64,000 nt of DNA from Opisthocomus hoazin (lineage: Eukaryota; Chordata; Aves; Opisthocomiformes; Opisthocomidae), in assembly GCF_030867145.1 (NCBI RefSeq), contig NC_134418.1, forward strand, positions 59,619,682 through 59,683,681, given 5' to 3'. A program made the position numbers and the translations under genes. A model generated the notes under the pieces. It saw only the letters and a program-made list of their open reading frames with translations. It was not told the DNA's origin and made no database searches. This document shows, in pieces, positions 14,445 through 23,460 of this stretch; the first letter of the stretch is position 1; the number at the start of each line of letters is the position of its first letter.

Positions 14445-14489
14445 ATCTTTAAGGTCCCTTCCAACCCTTACCATTGTATGATTCTGTGA
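14445..14489 (+). mobile_element. short CR1 LINE 3' tail remnant
   Basis: AAGGTCCCTTCCAACCCTTACCATT followed by GTATGATTCTGTGA matches the final roughly 45 bp of CR1 elements. No more of the element can be recognised upstream, so this is a very short or strongly decayed copy in + orientation. Confidence 0.75.
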
Positions 14490-16095
14490 AATCTGCTCAG
14501 CTCCGGAGTTTCTTTCCTAAGCAGAGGGTCTGACTTTCACTAAAACAGAGAGGTCTGCCAGGAAAGAGCCCACATATGGTTTAAATTTGCAGGCTGAATG
14601 TTTAGAAGAGCCTCCAAAATCTCTTCAGCAGTCTCAGGATGGAAAAGCAATGATCCCCTCAGTTGGTGTAGTCTTCTCTGTGCAAGAAGGGATTGACCCG
14701 TCCAGGTGCTGGTTTTTGCTTAGGGCTCAGTACTTTGTCAGCCAGGCCCTTGCCAAATGCCAGAAGAGACACCGTTGTAATGCAAGCTCTGAAAATCTCA
14801 TTTTATTTCCGCTTGGGTTTGTTAGAAAGTTTCCACACCAAATGACATTTGTGGATATTGTATTTTCTTGCAATATATCTGGTAGCACTTGGAGATTTAT
14901 AATGTGTGCTGGGCTTTGCCGTTTATTGCTAAACCACAAGTCCCCTTCTTCTTTCCCAAAGTGGCTTTTGCTCCCTCCTTCTCAAGCACTATTCCTGAGG
15001 CCAAATCATGGCACTGGTTTTGATTTTTCTTTCTCCACAACACACACATCTAAACTCTTGCCAAGTATTTATTTGCTTTGATTTGAAAGATGAGGAAGAT
15101 GATGTCTACCACAAAGCTCATTTTGACAATACACAATGTATAAAAAAAACCTACTGAGAAACCAAATCCAGCAATATTCAAATATTATTCCAAAGAGACT
15201 AATCAGCCAAAATGAAAGCTTCTTCCTATGACTGTATCAGTCTTCATCTCTCTCTGAACCTACAGGATAACGACGTCTTTTGCTGCGTGCACAGAATGCA
15301 GCAGTATCCTTCTGCTGTTTCGTTATTTTCTGCAAAAGCCATCATTTCTTTCCATGCGGGAAGCATAACGTCTCCTGCAGACCATCGTACTTACTGGAAC
15401 TGTGTCTGACATCTCTGTGCAAATAGTATTTTCATTTTCCTTCTATATCAGCCTGATCTTACTAACTTTTTTATGATTTTTATTCCAACTTCAGTGTTCA
15501 AAAATTGTGGCTCAGCACCATAAGAACTAAAATGTGTATTGTGGTATCAACATTTCTTAATGTTAATTACGAAATTTTTTTTTTCCCTAGTTAGAGAAAA
15601 CTCAACTCAACCCTTCCCCTCCTGCTATTCCTCTACCAGTTACTCACTTTCCTGTCCATGTCTCAGGTAAAGGAAAAAAACCCTACGCCTCCTTCTGCAT
15701 GGTCTCCCATGCAGAGTATAGCTACAGTCTCCCTAACCGCATCCTTAAGGTCTTTATTCTTCTTTGAAGTCCCTCTTCTCAAATTCCTTTTAAATCCCAC
15801 TTCCCTGCTGCTTTCCTTGAGTGAGGTACTTTAAGGTGCAGAGAGACAATGCAGCCTGTCTGAATTTTCCCCATCACCTTCACCTGTCTGATCTAACCTT
15901 ACGCTAACAAAGGGCAGAATGTGGTTAAACAGTGTGTGTTGTCCTTTTTAACAGTAAGAGCTTAAAATTAGAGTACCTATTACGTTACGAAAGGTGTTCA
16001 AAGTACAGATCTCACACGGTACAGCTTCGGGAATGCTTTCTGACAGATTTGGATGCAGAAGTCGTAGACATCGGTAGCTTTAGTAAGTGAGCCAG

Positions 16096-16135
16096 ATTTA
16101 AAGGTGGAAAACACAATTTAAAGGTGGAAAACACA
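16096..16135. repeat. 20-bp perfect tandem duplication
   Basis: Two identical adjacent 20-bp units (ATTTAAAGGTGGAAAACACA) fill this interval. Perfect identity points to a recent local duplication. Confidence 0.85.
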
Positions 16136-18769
16136 AAAGAGCAACCGGCGTTAATGAACGCCTCAACAGAATATGACTGGGAGCATAAGGATGACATGCA
16201 TTTGTTACTGATATCCAACATTATTAAGTAAATCACATTGATCTGATTATTAATGAACGGAGTTGCTTTGCTAGAGTAGAGCAAGAAATTTCTGTGTGCA
16301 GCAACATGTGGTGAAGCCACAGTTTTCCCGTATACTTTTGGTTGTGAGCAAACAGGTCTCTCGCTACTTTTGCTTGGTGCAGGGTTTGTCTTGCAACAGT
16401 AATAGACATAGAAAAAACTTTTTTTAAAAAAACATCCACACCTTTGCAAAGCTGCTGGAGAACTTTGATCCGTTGTAGGCAGCCCTACAAAGGAGCAGTC
16501 CCAGGGAGTCGATCCCTAGGTTCAAGCCGTGCGCCCAAGCTTCGAATATGATGTATGGGGGTTATCACGCACCTCTGAAACAGGCTCTGCAAAAGCCGGC
16601 ACTAAGGTAGCTAAGAGGAAAGGCTGAGGAGAAGGAATTAAACCTAAACCCTCGTGGAATATTACACTTTGCTCTGGGCCAGACTCACAGCAAAGCATCT
16701 CTGAGGGGCTGGCACCGCATCAGGGCACAAATTTCTGGTACAAAAAAAAGAGGAGGAAATCCTTCTCATTTTTGCCACCTCCTCCAATATGTGTAGGGTG
16801 ATTATTAAAGCACTTAAGTTGGATGTTACAGATTCACTTTTTTCAATGGGATTTAGGATTTGGGAGGCTCCGCACACCACAGAAACATCTTAGTGCCATG
16901 GGAAATACACTGATCTGACTGCCCAAGGCAGGCAGGCCTCCGGGGCTAGCTGTAACCGAAAGTGGGGGAGAACAGGTGTGGATTTTACATATGTATTTTT
17001 GTCATCGGGAGCATAAATTTCCTGCGGTGGAGACACAGATATGTTATAAACATACGTGTATGAGTGCTCCATTATGGTCTCCGCCTGATTTGTGAGAATC
17101 ATCACCTGACTTTGTAAGATTGAGTGGATTCAGTTCAAGATATCACCAAAGCAAAACAGCAGCAAACCCATCCCTGGACCATAGCTGGAAACTAGACCAT
17201 GGAAATAGATAAATGAAGAGTCAAGTTTCAGTGCTCGTTTTGGTGGGGATCTTGTCTGGGGATCTTGGCAGGACTATACAAACAACTGCTACAACTTTAA
17301 AAAAAAAAAAACAACAGCACTTTTAATTGTGCAGATCTGACAACCAAAGATCTGATTTATTGTGCATTCTTAATGCAGTTAAACCAAATACTAGAGAGGA
17401 GGGTAAGGTATGAGAGACTGACACCCGAGACCCTGGCTTGGGGGATCAGAGGGGGATCAGATGGGCAGTGAGAATGTGGGGTGGAGGTCTTGTCTGCGAG
17501 GAGGCAGAGCAGGAGGCAGGGATACTACAGCTGCCGGCGCTCTACCCAAGCACAATGAATGATCAGGGTTTAAAACCTAACATCCCTCTGCATCCCAGGC
17601 GTCTGGAAAGGACTGCATTTGAGCATCTAGTCTTGTCCCCTTGCCAGCTGAAACCAAGATCTCTCTTTAATAAGATGCTAACAATCTTCTCTTTCTCTAT
17701 TAATGTCATGTTTTTTTGTTACGGGTATTTGGGACAGAGGGGCAAGTCTAAAATGGGGGGGAGGGGGGAACATGGACAGACACAAAACCTGGTGAAGCTG
17801 TGTTTAGGGAACACTGATGCCATTTACCATAGCTCCGTGGAGGACTGCACAGTCGTTGCGTGTACAAGGGGAGTCGAAGCTACGTGAACCTGGGTTAAGG
17901 AAAGACTAAGGCTGGGTGGGCCTGGCGCTCCTGAAAGCCGGTGGCCAGCCTCTCATTAAAAGCACGCTGGAGGTGGGACAGGAACCACACAGCTATCCCT
18001 GCCGCGTGGGGAGAGCCTCACTGCGCTTGGTGTGACTTGCTCCAAACCCTCCAGGTTTTGGGGGATGTCTCTTTCTGTTATCACCTGGTGCTTTAGCAAC
18101 CATTTCCACAATGTCACTCTGCAGCCAAAGAAATTAGTGTGTATCTATGTAGGGTATAAGAGCTGCAGCCACCTCACTTGTTCTCCTCCAGCAAGAAAAA
18201 CTCTTAGCCAAAATGGGATATGAAACCTGCCCTGAATGCAGGGACCCTCACACGCTGCTGCCGGAGCTGCGTAGAGAAGGGGGGCCACTCTTCCCAGAGG
18301 CAGTGGGAACACTGCGACCTCGTGGGGTGGATGGCAGCAGGGTGAGGAGCTGGGGTCACCCCACAGCTGGGAGCACTGGAAAACCCTTGCTATAAGCTAG
18401 ATGGTGCTGGAGAGAGGACTGGGATGGGCTCTGCTTCGCCTCTTGGTCCCTGCATCCCTGCGGCATTCCTGGGAGAGCCACACACCGTGCCCCCCCGCGC
18501 CGCTGCACACAGCCGTAGGGCCACGGATCCTCGTACCCGCTTTGGGGTTCTCCACAGCCCTCCCCTACCTAATGTCCGGTGTCACCAGCCCAACGCCCGC
18601 TTGCTTGCCTAAGCACGCAGGGTCTTCTTCATTTCTAAGCTGTAAATTTCGGCTGTTCTCTGCAATTGTACACCTGAGGGCTGCTCCTCAACGTTGGCTG
18701 CCTTCCTCTATGCCTCCTCCTTGATGTTTGACAGCTCACCTTCTCCTTCCACGGCTCCGGAGCGATTTT

Positions 18770-21700
18770 TGGTGTGTCACCCTGGGGACCGCTTAGTAAA
18801 GCCCCTGGCCACCGAAGGTCTGGCGTGCCGCAGAAACGCCCGCTGAGAGGTGCTCGGCGCTGGTTATGTCTGAAACGGCATTTCCTGGGGAAAGGCAGCA
18901 GCAGGAGCGGCTGGCGGGGCGGGCTGAGGCCGGGAAGAGCCGTTCAGGGTGCCCCGGGAGCGGAGCTGCCTCTGCGGGCCGGGCCAGGCAGCGGCACCGG
19001 CGGTGGCAGCAGCTCTGCCGGCGGGAGCGGCCCCCCCTGCGCGACGCCCACCGCGGAAGAACCCGGAGCGACCCGGGCCCGTCCCGGGATCCCCCGCCGG
19101 CCACGGGGAGGGGGGGGGGGGGGGGGCCGGGCCGGGAGCCGGCGCGGCGGGCGGGGGCGGGGGGAGGGCGGCCCGAGCCGCGTGTCCCGTCCCCCGTCCC
19201 GTCCCCCCCCCACCCCGCCGGCACGTGCCCGCCCGCCCCCTCGGGCCACTCCCGCGCCCCGCCGGCCCCGGCATGGACGCGCGCGGCCAGCCGCGAGCCG
19301 GCCCCGAAGGCGCGGCGGCGGCGCGCGCGGAGACCGGCGGGTGGGCGCGGGGCCCGGAGCAGCGCGCGGAGCCCCCCGAGCTGGCCCCGCAGCGAGACAG
19401 CGGGGGTGGCGGCGGGCCGCCGGGCGGGGCCGCGGGGCCGGCATCCTCGGAGCGCAGGCGGGATCGCCCGCCTTCCCCGGGCGCGGCGGGATGCGGCCCC
19501 GGCCCCGGCTCCGGGGGGGCGGTAGGGAGCTGCCCGGAGTCCTCCTCCTCCTCCTCCTGCTGCCCTTCGCCGGTGACCAGGGCGGGCGGCTCTCCGGCGA
19601 TGGGCGACCCGGTCTCGGCGGAGGGCAAAACCTCCTCGTCCTCCTTCGGCTACGAGAGCGAGGAGGACGAGGGCGCGGGGCGCGGGGGAGACCCGCGGCC
19701 CCCTCCGGGCGCCCCCCCCCCGCCGCCTCCCGGGCGCGACGAGGCGCACTACATCAGCACGCAGGAGATCCAGCTGAGTGAGGTGGACCACGACATGGAC
19801 TTCGACGCAGGGCTGGCCGCCCGCTGGGACTTCGAGGACAACAACGTGATCTACTCCTTCGTGGACTACGCCTCCTTCGGGAGCGACGAGACGGCGGGGG
19901 AGACCCCGACCGAGGAGGAGGAGAACAGCTGCTACCTCAGCACGACCACCAGCGACCCCAACAACCGCACCGACAGCGTCGATAACACCAGCAGCACCGA
20001 GATCGTCAGCCTGGCCTCCGACGGCGGCACCCCCGGCGGGGACAAGCGCGGCGGCCCGGGGGAAACCCGGTCCAAGCGGCCCGGCGGGAGCCCGGCCGCC
20101 CAGCTTCTCCTATCAATCAAAGCCGCCGCCCGGGCTATAAATGAGTCTAGCAACGTGCGCGGAGAGCAAAGCGCTCCTCCGGCCGCCCAGCATGAAGGCG
20201 ACATGAGCCTCCGCCCGGCCGCGGCTCCCGAGCGCAGCGCGGCTGCGAAACCGGAGCACGCCAGGAAATTCATCGCGGTGCCGGCGCGGCTGCAGACGCG
20301 GTGCGGAGCCGGCAGGGCCGGGGAGCACTCGAGCGGGGCCTCCAGCGCCGTCAGCGAGCTGGACGACGCCGACAAGGAGGTGCGGAACCTGACGGCCAGG
20401 GCTTTCCGCAGCCTGGCGTACCCCTACTTCGACACGCTGCGCCCCGGCTCCCGCGCCTCCTCCGCCTCCCTGCCCGACAATGCGCTGGGGGTCGGCCGCT
20501 GGTCCACCCACCTGGACCTCAAGTGCGGCGGGCTGGGGCCGAGGGCCGAGCCCGGCCTGCCGCGCTCCGGCCGCCCGCACACCAGGGCCCTCCAGTTCGT
20601 GGTCAGCAAGCTCGACGGGGAGATCGCGCACGTCGAGGCGCCGCGGGGGCTGCGGGCGGGCTCCCGGCTGGTGACGCTGCTGGACCCCGGCGGCGGCCCC
20701 GAGGCCGGCCCGACCCCCGAGGCGGGCGGCGGGGAGCCGGCGGCGGAGGGCGGCGGCGGCGGCGGGGGGGCGTCCAGCAAGAAGTCCAAGTTCGCCTCCA
20801 GCCTCCTCAAGAACGTCATCTCCAAGAAGATGCAGCTGGAGCACGAGTTCAAGATGGAGCGGGGCGAGATCACCGACACCTCCTACACCGGTCCGAGCGG
20901 CGGCCGGGAGCCGGAGCCCGGCGGCGGGCGGGAGCGGCAGCGGGAGGCCGGCGTGCAGCGGCAGAGCTCCCGGCACTCGGAGGGCGGCTCGGACGGCACC
21001 GCGGCCGCGGCGGAGGAGGCGGGCGAGGGCGGCCGGTCGCCGGCCTCCAAGGCGTCGACGCCCCGGGAGGGGAGCCGCAGCCTGGACCGGGCGCTGCCGG
21101 AGGAGCTGTGCGAGGTGAAGCGCGGCGCCTCGGAGGCCATCAAGGCCACCTTCCTCCGCAGCCAGAACAGTGCCTTCAGGTCCTGGAAGGAGCGGGAGGC
21201 GGAGAGGAAGGAGGAGAGGGCGCCGGTCGGCAAGCTGAAGCTCTCCCCCCGGCGCGACTGGCGGGCCGACCTCGGCGAGATCTCCGCCGGCAAGTCCACC
21301 AAGATGTCCCGCCTGTTCGTCCCCGCCATCCAGCACATCCCCCGGGAGAAGGAGGCCGGCAAGCGGGCGACCAAGTGCTCCGCCGCCGCCTCCTCCTTCT
21401 CGCCCCCCGCCGGCAAGCCCAAAGCCCCCGAGATCAAGATCAGCCTGGGCAGCCTGCAGCAGCCCCGGGACGCCGCGTTCAGCATCGCCCAGCTGCTGAC
21501 GCCGCAGATCGCGGCCCGGCCGCCGGAGGAGGGCCGGGGCCAGCAGCCCAAGCCGCCCAAGGCCGCCGACGGCCCCGACAAAGTGCCGCAGTTCCTGGTG
21601 CGCGACGTGCGGGACGGCAAGCACCGCGCCCAGGGCCCCCTGCACCAGGTGCGGGACGTGCGGAAGCTCATCAAGAGCTCCTACAGCTGCGACTCCGGGG

Positions 21701-23460
21701 ACAACAGCAGCGACAAGGGCAGCGTCGCCTCCGACCAGGGCGGCCCGGAGCAGAAGACCCGGCAGCAGCTGGTCATCGCCGGCGTCCCTAGGTCCCTCTC
21801 CCCCGTGGTCATCACCTGCCAGGCGGCCGGCCAGCCCAGCGCCAAGCCCGCCGAGGTGGGGGCCAGGGCGGCGGGCAGGGCGCCGGCCCGCCCCCCGGAG
21901 GGCACCGTCCTGGTGCACCGCACCTCGGGGAGGCTGCCGGTGGCCACCATCGCCCCCAACAAGAGCGACCCGCGGCAGCCGGCCGTGCTGAAGATCGTCT
22001 CCAAGTCCGCCGCGCCCTGGCGGCACCAGCCCCCGCCGCCGCCCGCCGAGAGGGGCCGGGGCCCGGGCCCGGAGGAGGACCCGCGGGAGGAGGGCAAGGC
22101 GGCGCCGGCGCAGAACGCGCTGGAGAAGCTGACGGCAGCGGTGCGGAGCATGGAGGAGCTCTACAGCTTCGACAAGCGCGAGTGGAAGCGCAAGAGCGAC
22201 CCGCTGCCCATCACCGACAGCCACGTCCTCTCCCTCATCGCCAGCCAGGAGCGGGGCGCCGGCCCCCGGCCCGCACCCCCCGCCGCCGCCGCACCCCCCT
22301 CGCCGCCGCCGGCGGATAAGGCGGAGGAGCCGTCGGGCAAGGGCCCGGGCGGCGAGCGGCTGCCCCGCCGCCCCCTCAACAACGCCGCCGACAAGGTCTC
22401 GGCCAAGGCGGCCGCCTTCGAGAGCCTGGCCCGGCAGCGGCAGCGCGGCCCGCCGCCCCCCCGCGCCCTCCTCACCCTCCGCGGAGCCGGCGGAGCCGGA
22501 GCCGCCGCGCCGGGCAAGCCCCGCTCCGAGGGCGGCCTGCGGGGCCCGGCGGCTCCGCGCTCCCCCCGGCTGCGCGCCGGCGGCGGCGAGGCGGAGCGCG
22601 GCCCGGACTGCGGCAACTACCTGGCCCTGCCGCTGACGGCGGCCGCCGAGCCCCCCTCCCCGCTGCCGTGCGGCCTGCAGCCCTTCGGCACCGCCGAGCG
22701 CCCCGGCAGCCCCGCAGCCCCCCGCGCCGAGGAGCCCTCCCGCGCCGCCGCCGCCACCGCCCCGCCGCCCGCCGAGGGCCCGCCCGCCGCCCTCTACCGC
22801 CCGCCGCCGCCGCCCTTCGCCGCGCCGCCGCCGCTGCTCTGCTTCTCGCCCTCCGTGCCCGCCGCCGCGGCGACGGCGGCCGAGGCCTTCCCGCAGACGC
22901 AGCGCAGGGTGCTGCTGGACGTGAGCACCGGGCACTACTACCTGGTGGAGGCGCCGGTGCAGCAGCCCCCCAAGCGGCGCCTCTTCGACCCCGAGACCGG
23001 GCAGTACGTGGAGGTCCCGGTGCCCCAGCAGCCGCCCGTCGCCCCCCTCCCGCTGCCGCTCTCGCCCCTGGCCCTCAACGCCGGCGCCTTCGGTGCCACG
23101 TACATGCTCTACCCCGGCCTCCTGCCCGCCGCCATGCTGCCCGCCGCCGCCCTGCCGCGCCCGCTCTCCCACCCGGGCAGCGATGCCAGCGCCCCGGCCG
23201 AGCCCGGCAGCCCGGGGACGGCGGAGGCGGCTTTCGCCGAGACCCCCTACTACGTGGCTACCGGCAAGGGCCCGCCGCCACCGCGGCGTGGGGCCGCCGA
23301 GGCGAAGCCGGTCATCAGCATCACGGCCCCGGCCACCGGCCCGCGGATCGTCGCGCCGCCTTCCTTCGACGGCACCACCATGCGCTTCGTGGTGGAGCAC
23401 CGGTGAAGAGCGCGGGTGAGTGGGTGCAGGCAGCTAGGCGCGGCGGTCGCCAGTCACTCG
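18770..23460. other. CpG island spanning the C4orf54-like exon
   Basis: From about 18.77 kb the sequence turns strongly GC-rich, with dense CpG, and stays so until just after the stop codon at 23,406. It covers the probable promoter, the 5' UTR and the whole large coding exon. A run of 17 G at 19,110-19,126 lies in this island upstream of the preferred start. Such islands in birds are hard to sequence, so small length errors in homopolymers are possible. Confidence 0.8.
19273..23406 (+). CDS. C4orf54: C4orf54-like protein, single large coding exon
   Basis: The reading frame is uninterrupted and gives 1377 residues from the ATG at 19,273, which has G at -3 and G at +4. The frame is open further upstream (to 18,949) but without an ATG. 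The next in-frame ATG, at 19,600, also has a good context and would give 1268 residues. What is visible: a Ser-rich then acidic stretch SSSSFGYESEEDEG (about residues 121-134); a block beginning EAHYISTQEIQLSEVD (from 157) that looks constrained; long Gly, Ala, Pro and Arg low-complexity stretches; and near the C-terminus LLDVSTGHYYLV followed by LFDPETGQYVEV (about 1214-1250), resembling the DUF4585 family. No signal peptide or membrane segment is evident. Human C4orf54 (FOPV) is a protein of unknown function, about 1.8 kb of residues shorter-or-longer comparisons aside (human about 1793 residues), reported as muscle-enriched. Identification rests on the motif, the single-exon layout and convergence with MTTP. 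The N-terminus is uncertain. Confidence 0.82.
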   Translation: MDARGQPRAGPEGAAAARAETGGWARGPEQRAEPPELAPQRDSGGGGGPPGGAAGPASSERRRDRPPSPGAAGCGPGPGSGGAVGSCPESSSSSSCCPSPVTRAGGSPAMGDPVSAEGKTSSSSFGYESEEDEGAGRGGDPRPPPGAPPPPPPGRDEAHYISTQEIQLSEVDHDMDFDAGLAARWDFEDNNVIYSFVDYASFGSDETAGETPTEEEENSCYLSTTTSDPNNRTDSVDNTSSTEIVSLASDGGTPGGDKRGGPGETRSKRPGGSPAAQLLLSIKAAARAINESSNVRGEQSAPPAAQHEGDMSLRPAAAPERSAAAKPEHARKFIAVPARLQTRCGAGRAGEHSSGASSAVSELDDADKEVRNLTARAFRSLAYPYFDTLRPGSRASSASLPDNALGVGRWSTHLDLKCGGLGPRAEPGLPRSGRPHTRALQFVVSKLDGEIAHVEAPRGLRAGSRLVTLLDPGGGPEAGPTPEAGGGEPAAEGGGGGGGASSKKSKFASSLLKNVISKKMQLEHEFKMERGEITDTSYTGPSGGREPEPGGGRERQREAGVQRQSSRHSEGGSDGTAAAAEEAGEGGRSPASKASTPREGSRSLDRALPEELCEVKRGASEAIKATFLRSQNSAFRSWKEREAERKEERAPVGKLKLSPRRDWRADLGEISAGKSTKMSRLFVPAIQHIPREKEAGKRATKCSAAASSFSPPAGKPKAPEIKISLGSLQQPRDAAFSIAQLLTPQIAARPPEEGRGQQPKPPKAADGPDKVPQFLVRDVRDGKHRAQGPLHQVRDVRKLIKSSYSCDSGDNSSDKGSVASDQGGPEQKTRQQLVIAGVPRSLSPVVITCQAAGQPSAKPAEVGARAAGRAPARPPEGTVLVHRTSGRLPVATIAPNKSDPRQPAVLKIVSKSAAPWRHQPPPPPAERGRGPGPEEDPREEGKAAPAQNALEKLTAAVRSMEELYSFDKREWKRKSDPLPITDSHVLSLIASQERGAGPRPAPPAAAAPPSPPPADKAEEPSGKGPGGERLPRRPLNNAADKVSAKAAAFESLARQRQRGPPPPRALLTLRGAGGAGAAAPGKPRSEGGLRGPAAPRSPRLRAGGGEAERGPDCGNYLALPLTAAAEPPSPLPCGLQPFGTAERPGSPAAPRAEEPSRAAAATAPPPAEGPPAALYRPPPPPFAAPPPLLCFSPSVPAAAATAAEAFPQTQRRVLLDVSTGHYYLVEAPVQQPPKRRLFDPETGQYVEVPVPQQPPVAPLPLPLSPLALNAGAFGATYMLYPGLLPAAMLPAAALPRPLSHPGSDASAPAEPGSPGTAEAAFAETPYYVATGKGPPPPRRGAAEAKPVISITAPATGPRIVAPPSFDGTTMRFVVEHR

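Larger units (their letters stand above)
12935..18770. other. intergenic DNA upstream of the C4orf54-like gene
   Basis: Apart from the short CR1 tail at 14,445-14,489 and a 20-bp tandem duplication at 16,096-16,135, I see no gene. The longest frame (14,587-15,081, +) starts at a non-ATG codon and has no recognisable domain. A run of 13 A lies at 17,299-17,311. The last 1 kb becomes steadily richer in G and C towards the CpG island. Confidence 0.55.

Noticed and set aside
14587-15081. A 164-residue frame on the + strand upstream of the C4orf54-like gene
   Set aside because: The start is TTG, there is no domain, no splice context and no similarity that I recognise. A frame of this length can arise by chance in 64 kb.
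20301-21791. Long frames in the other + strand phases within the GC-rich exon
   Set aside because: They consist of arginine, alanine and glycine runs caused by base composition. The sense frame alone carries non-repetitive, constrained-looking blocks and the C-terminal motif.
20113-23400. A 1095-residue open frame antisense to the C4orf54-like exon
   Set aside because: It begins at GTG, not ATG, and consists of Arg, Gly and Ala low complexity. With G or C at nearly every third codon position of the sense gene, stop codons become rare on the opposite strand, so the frame is a by-product of composition.
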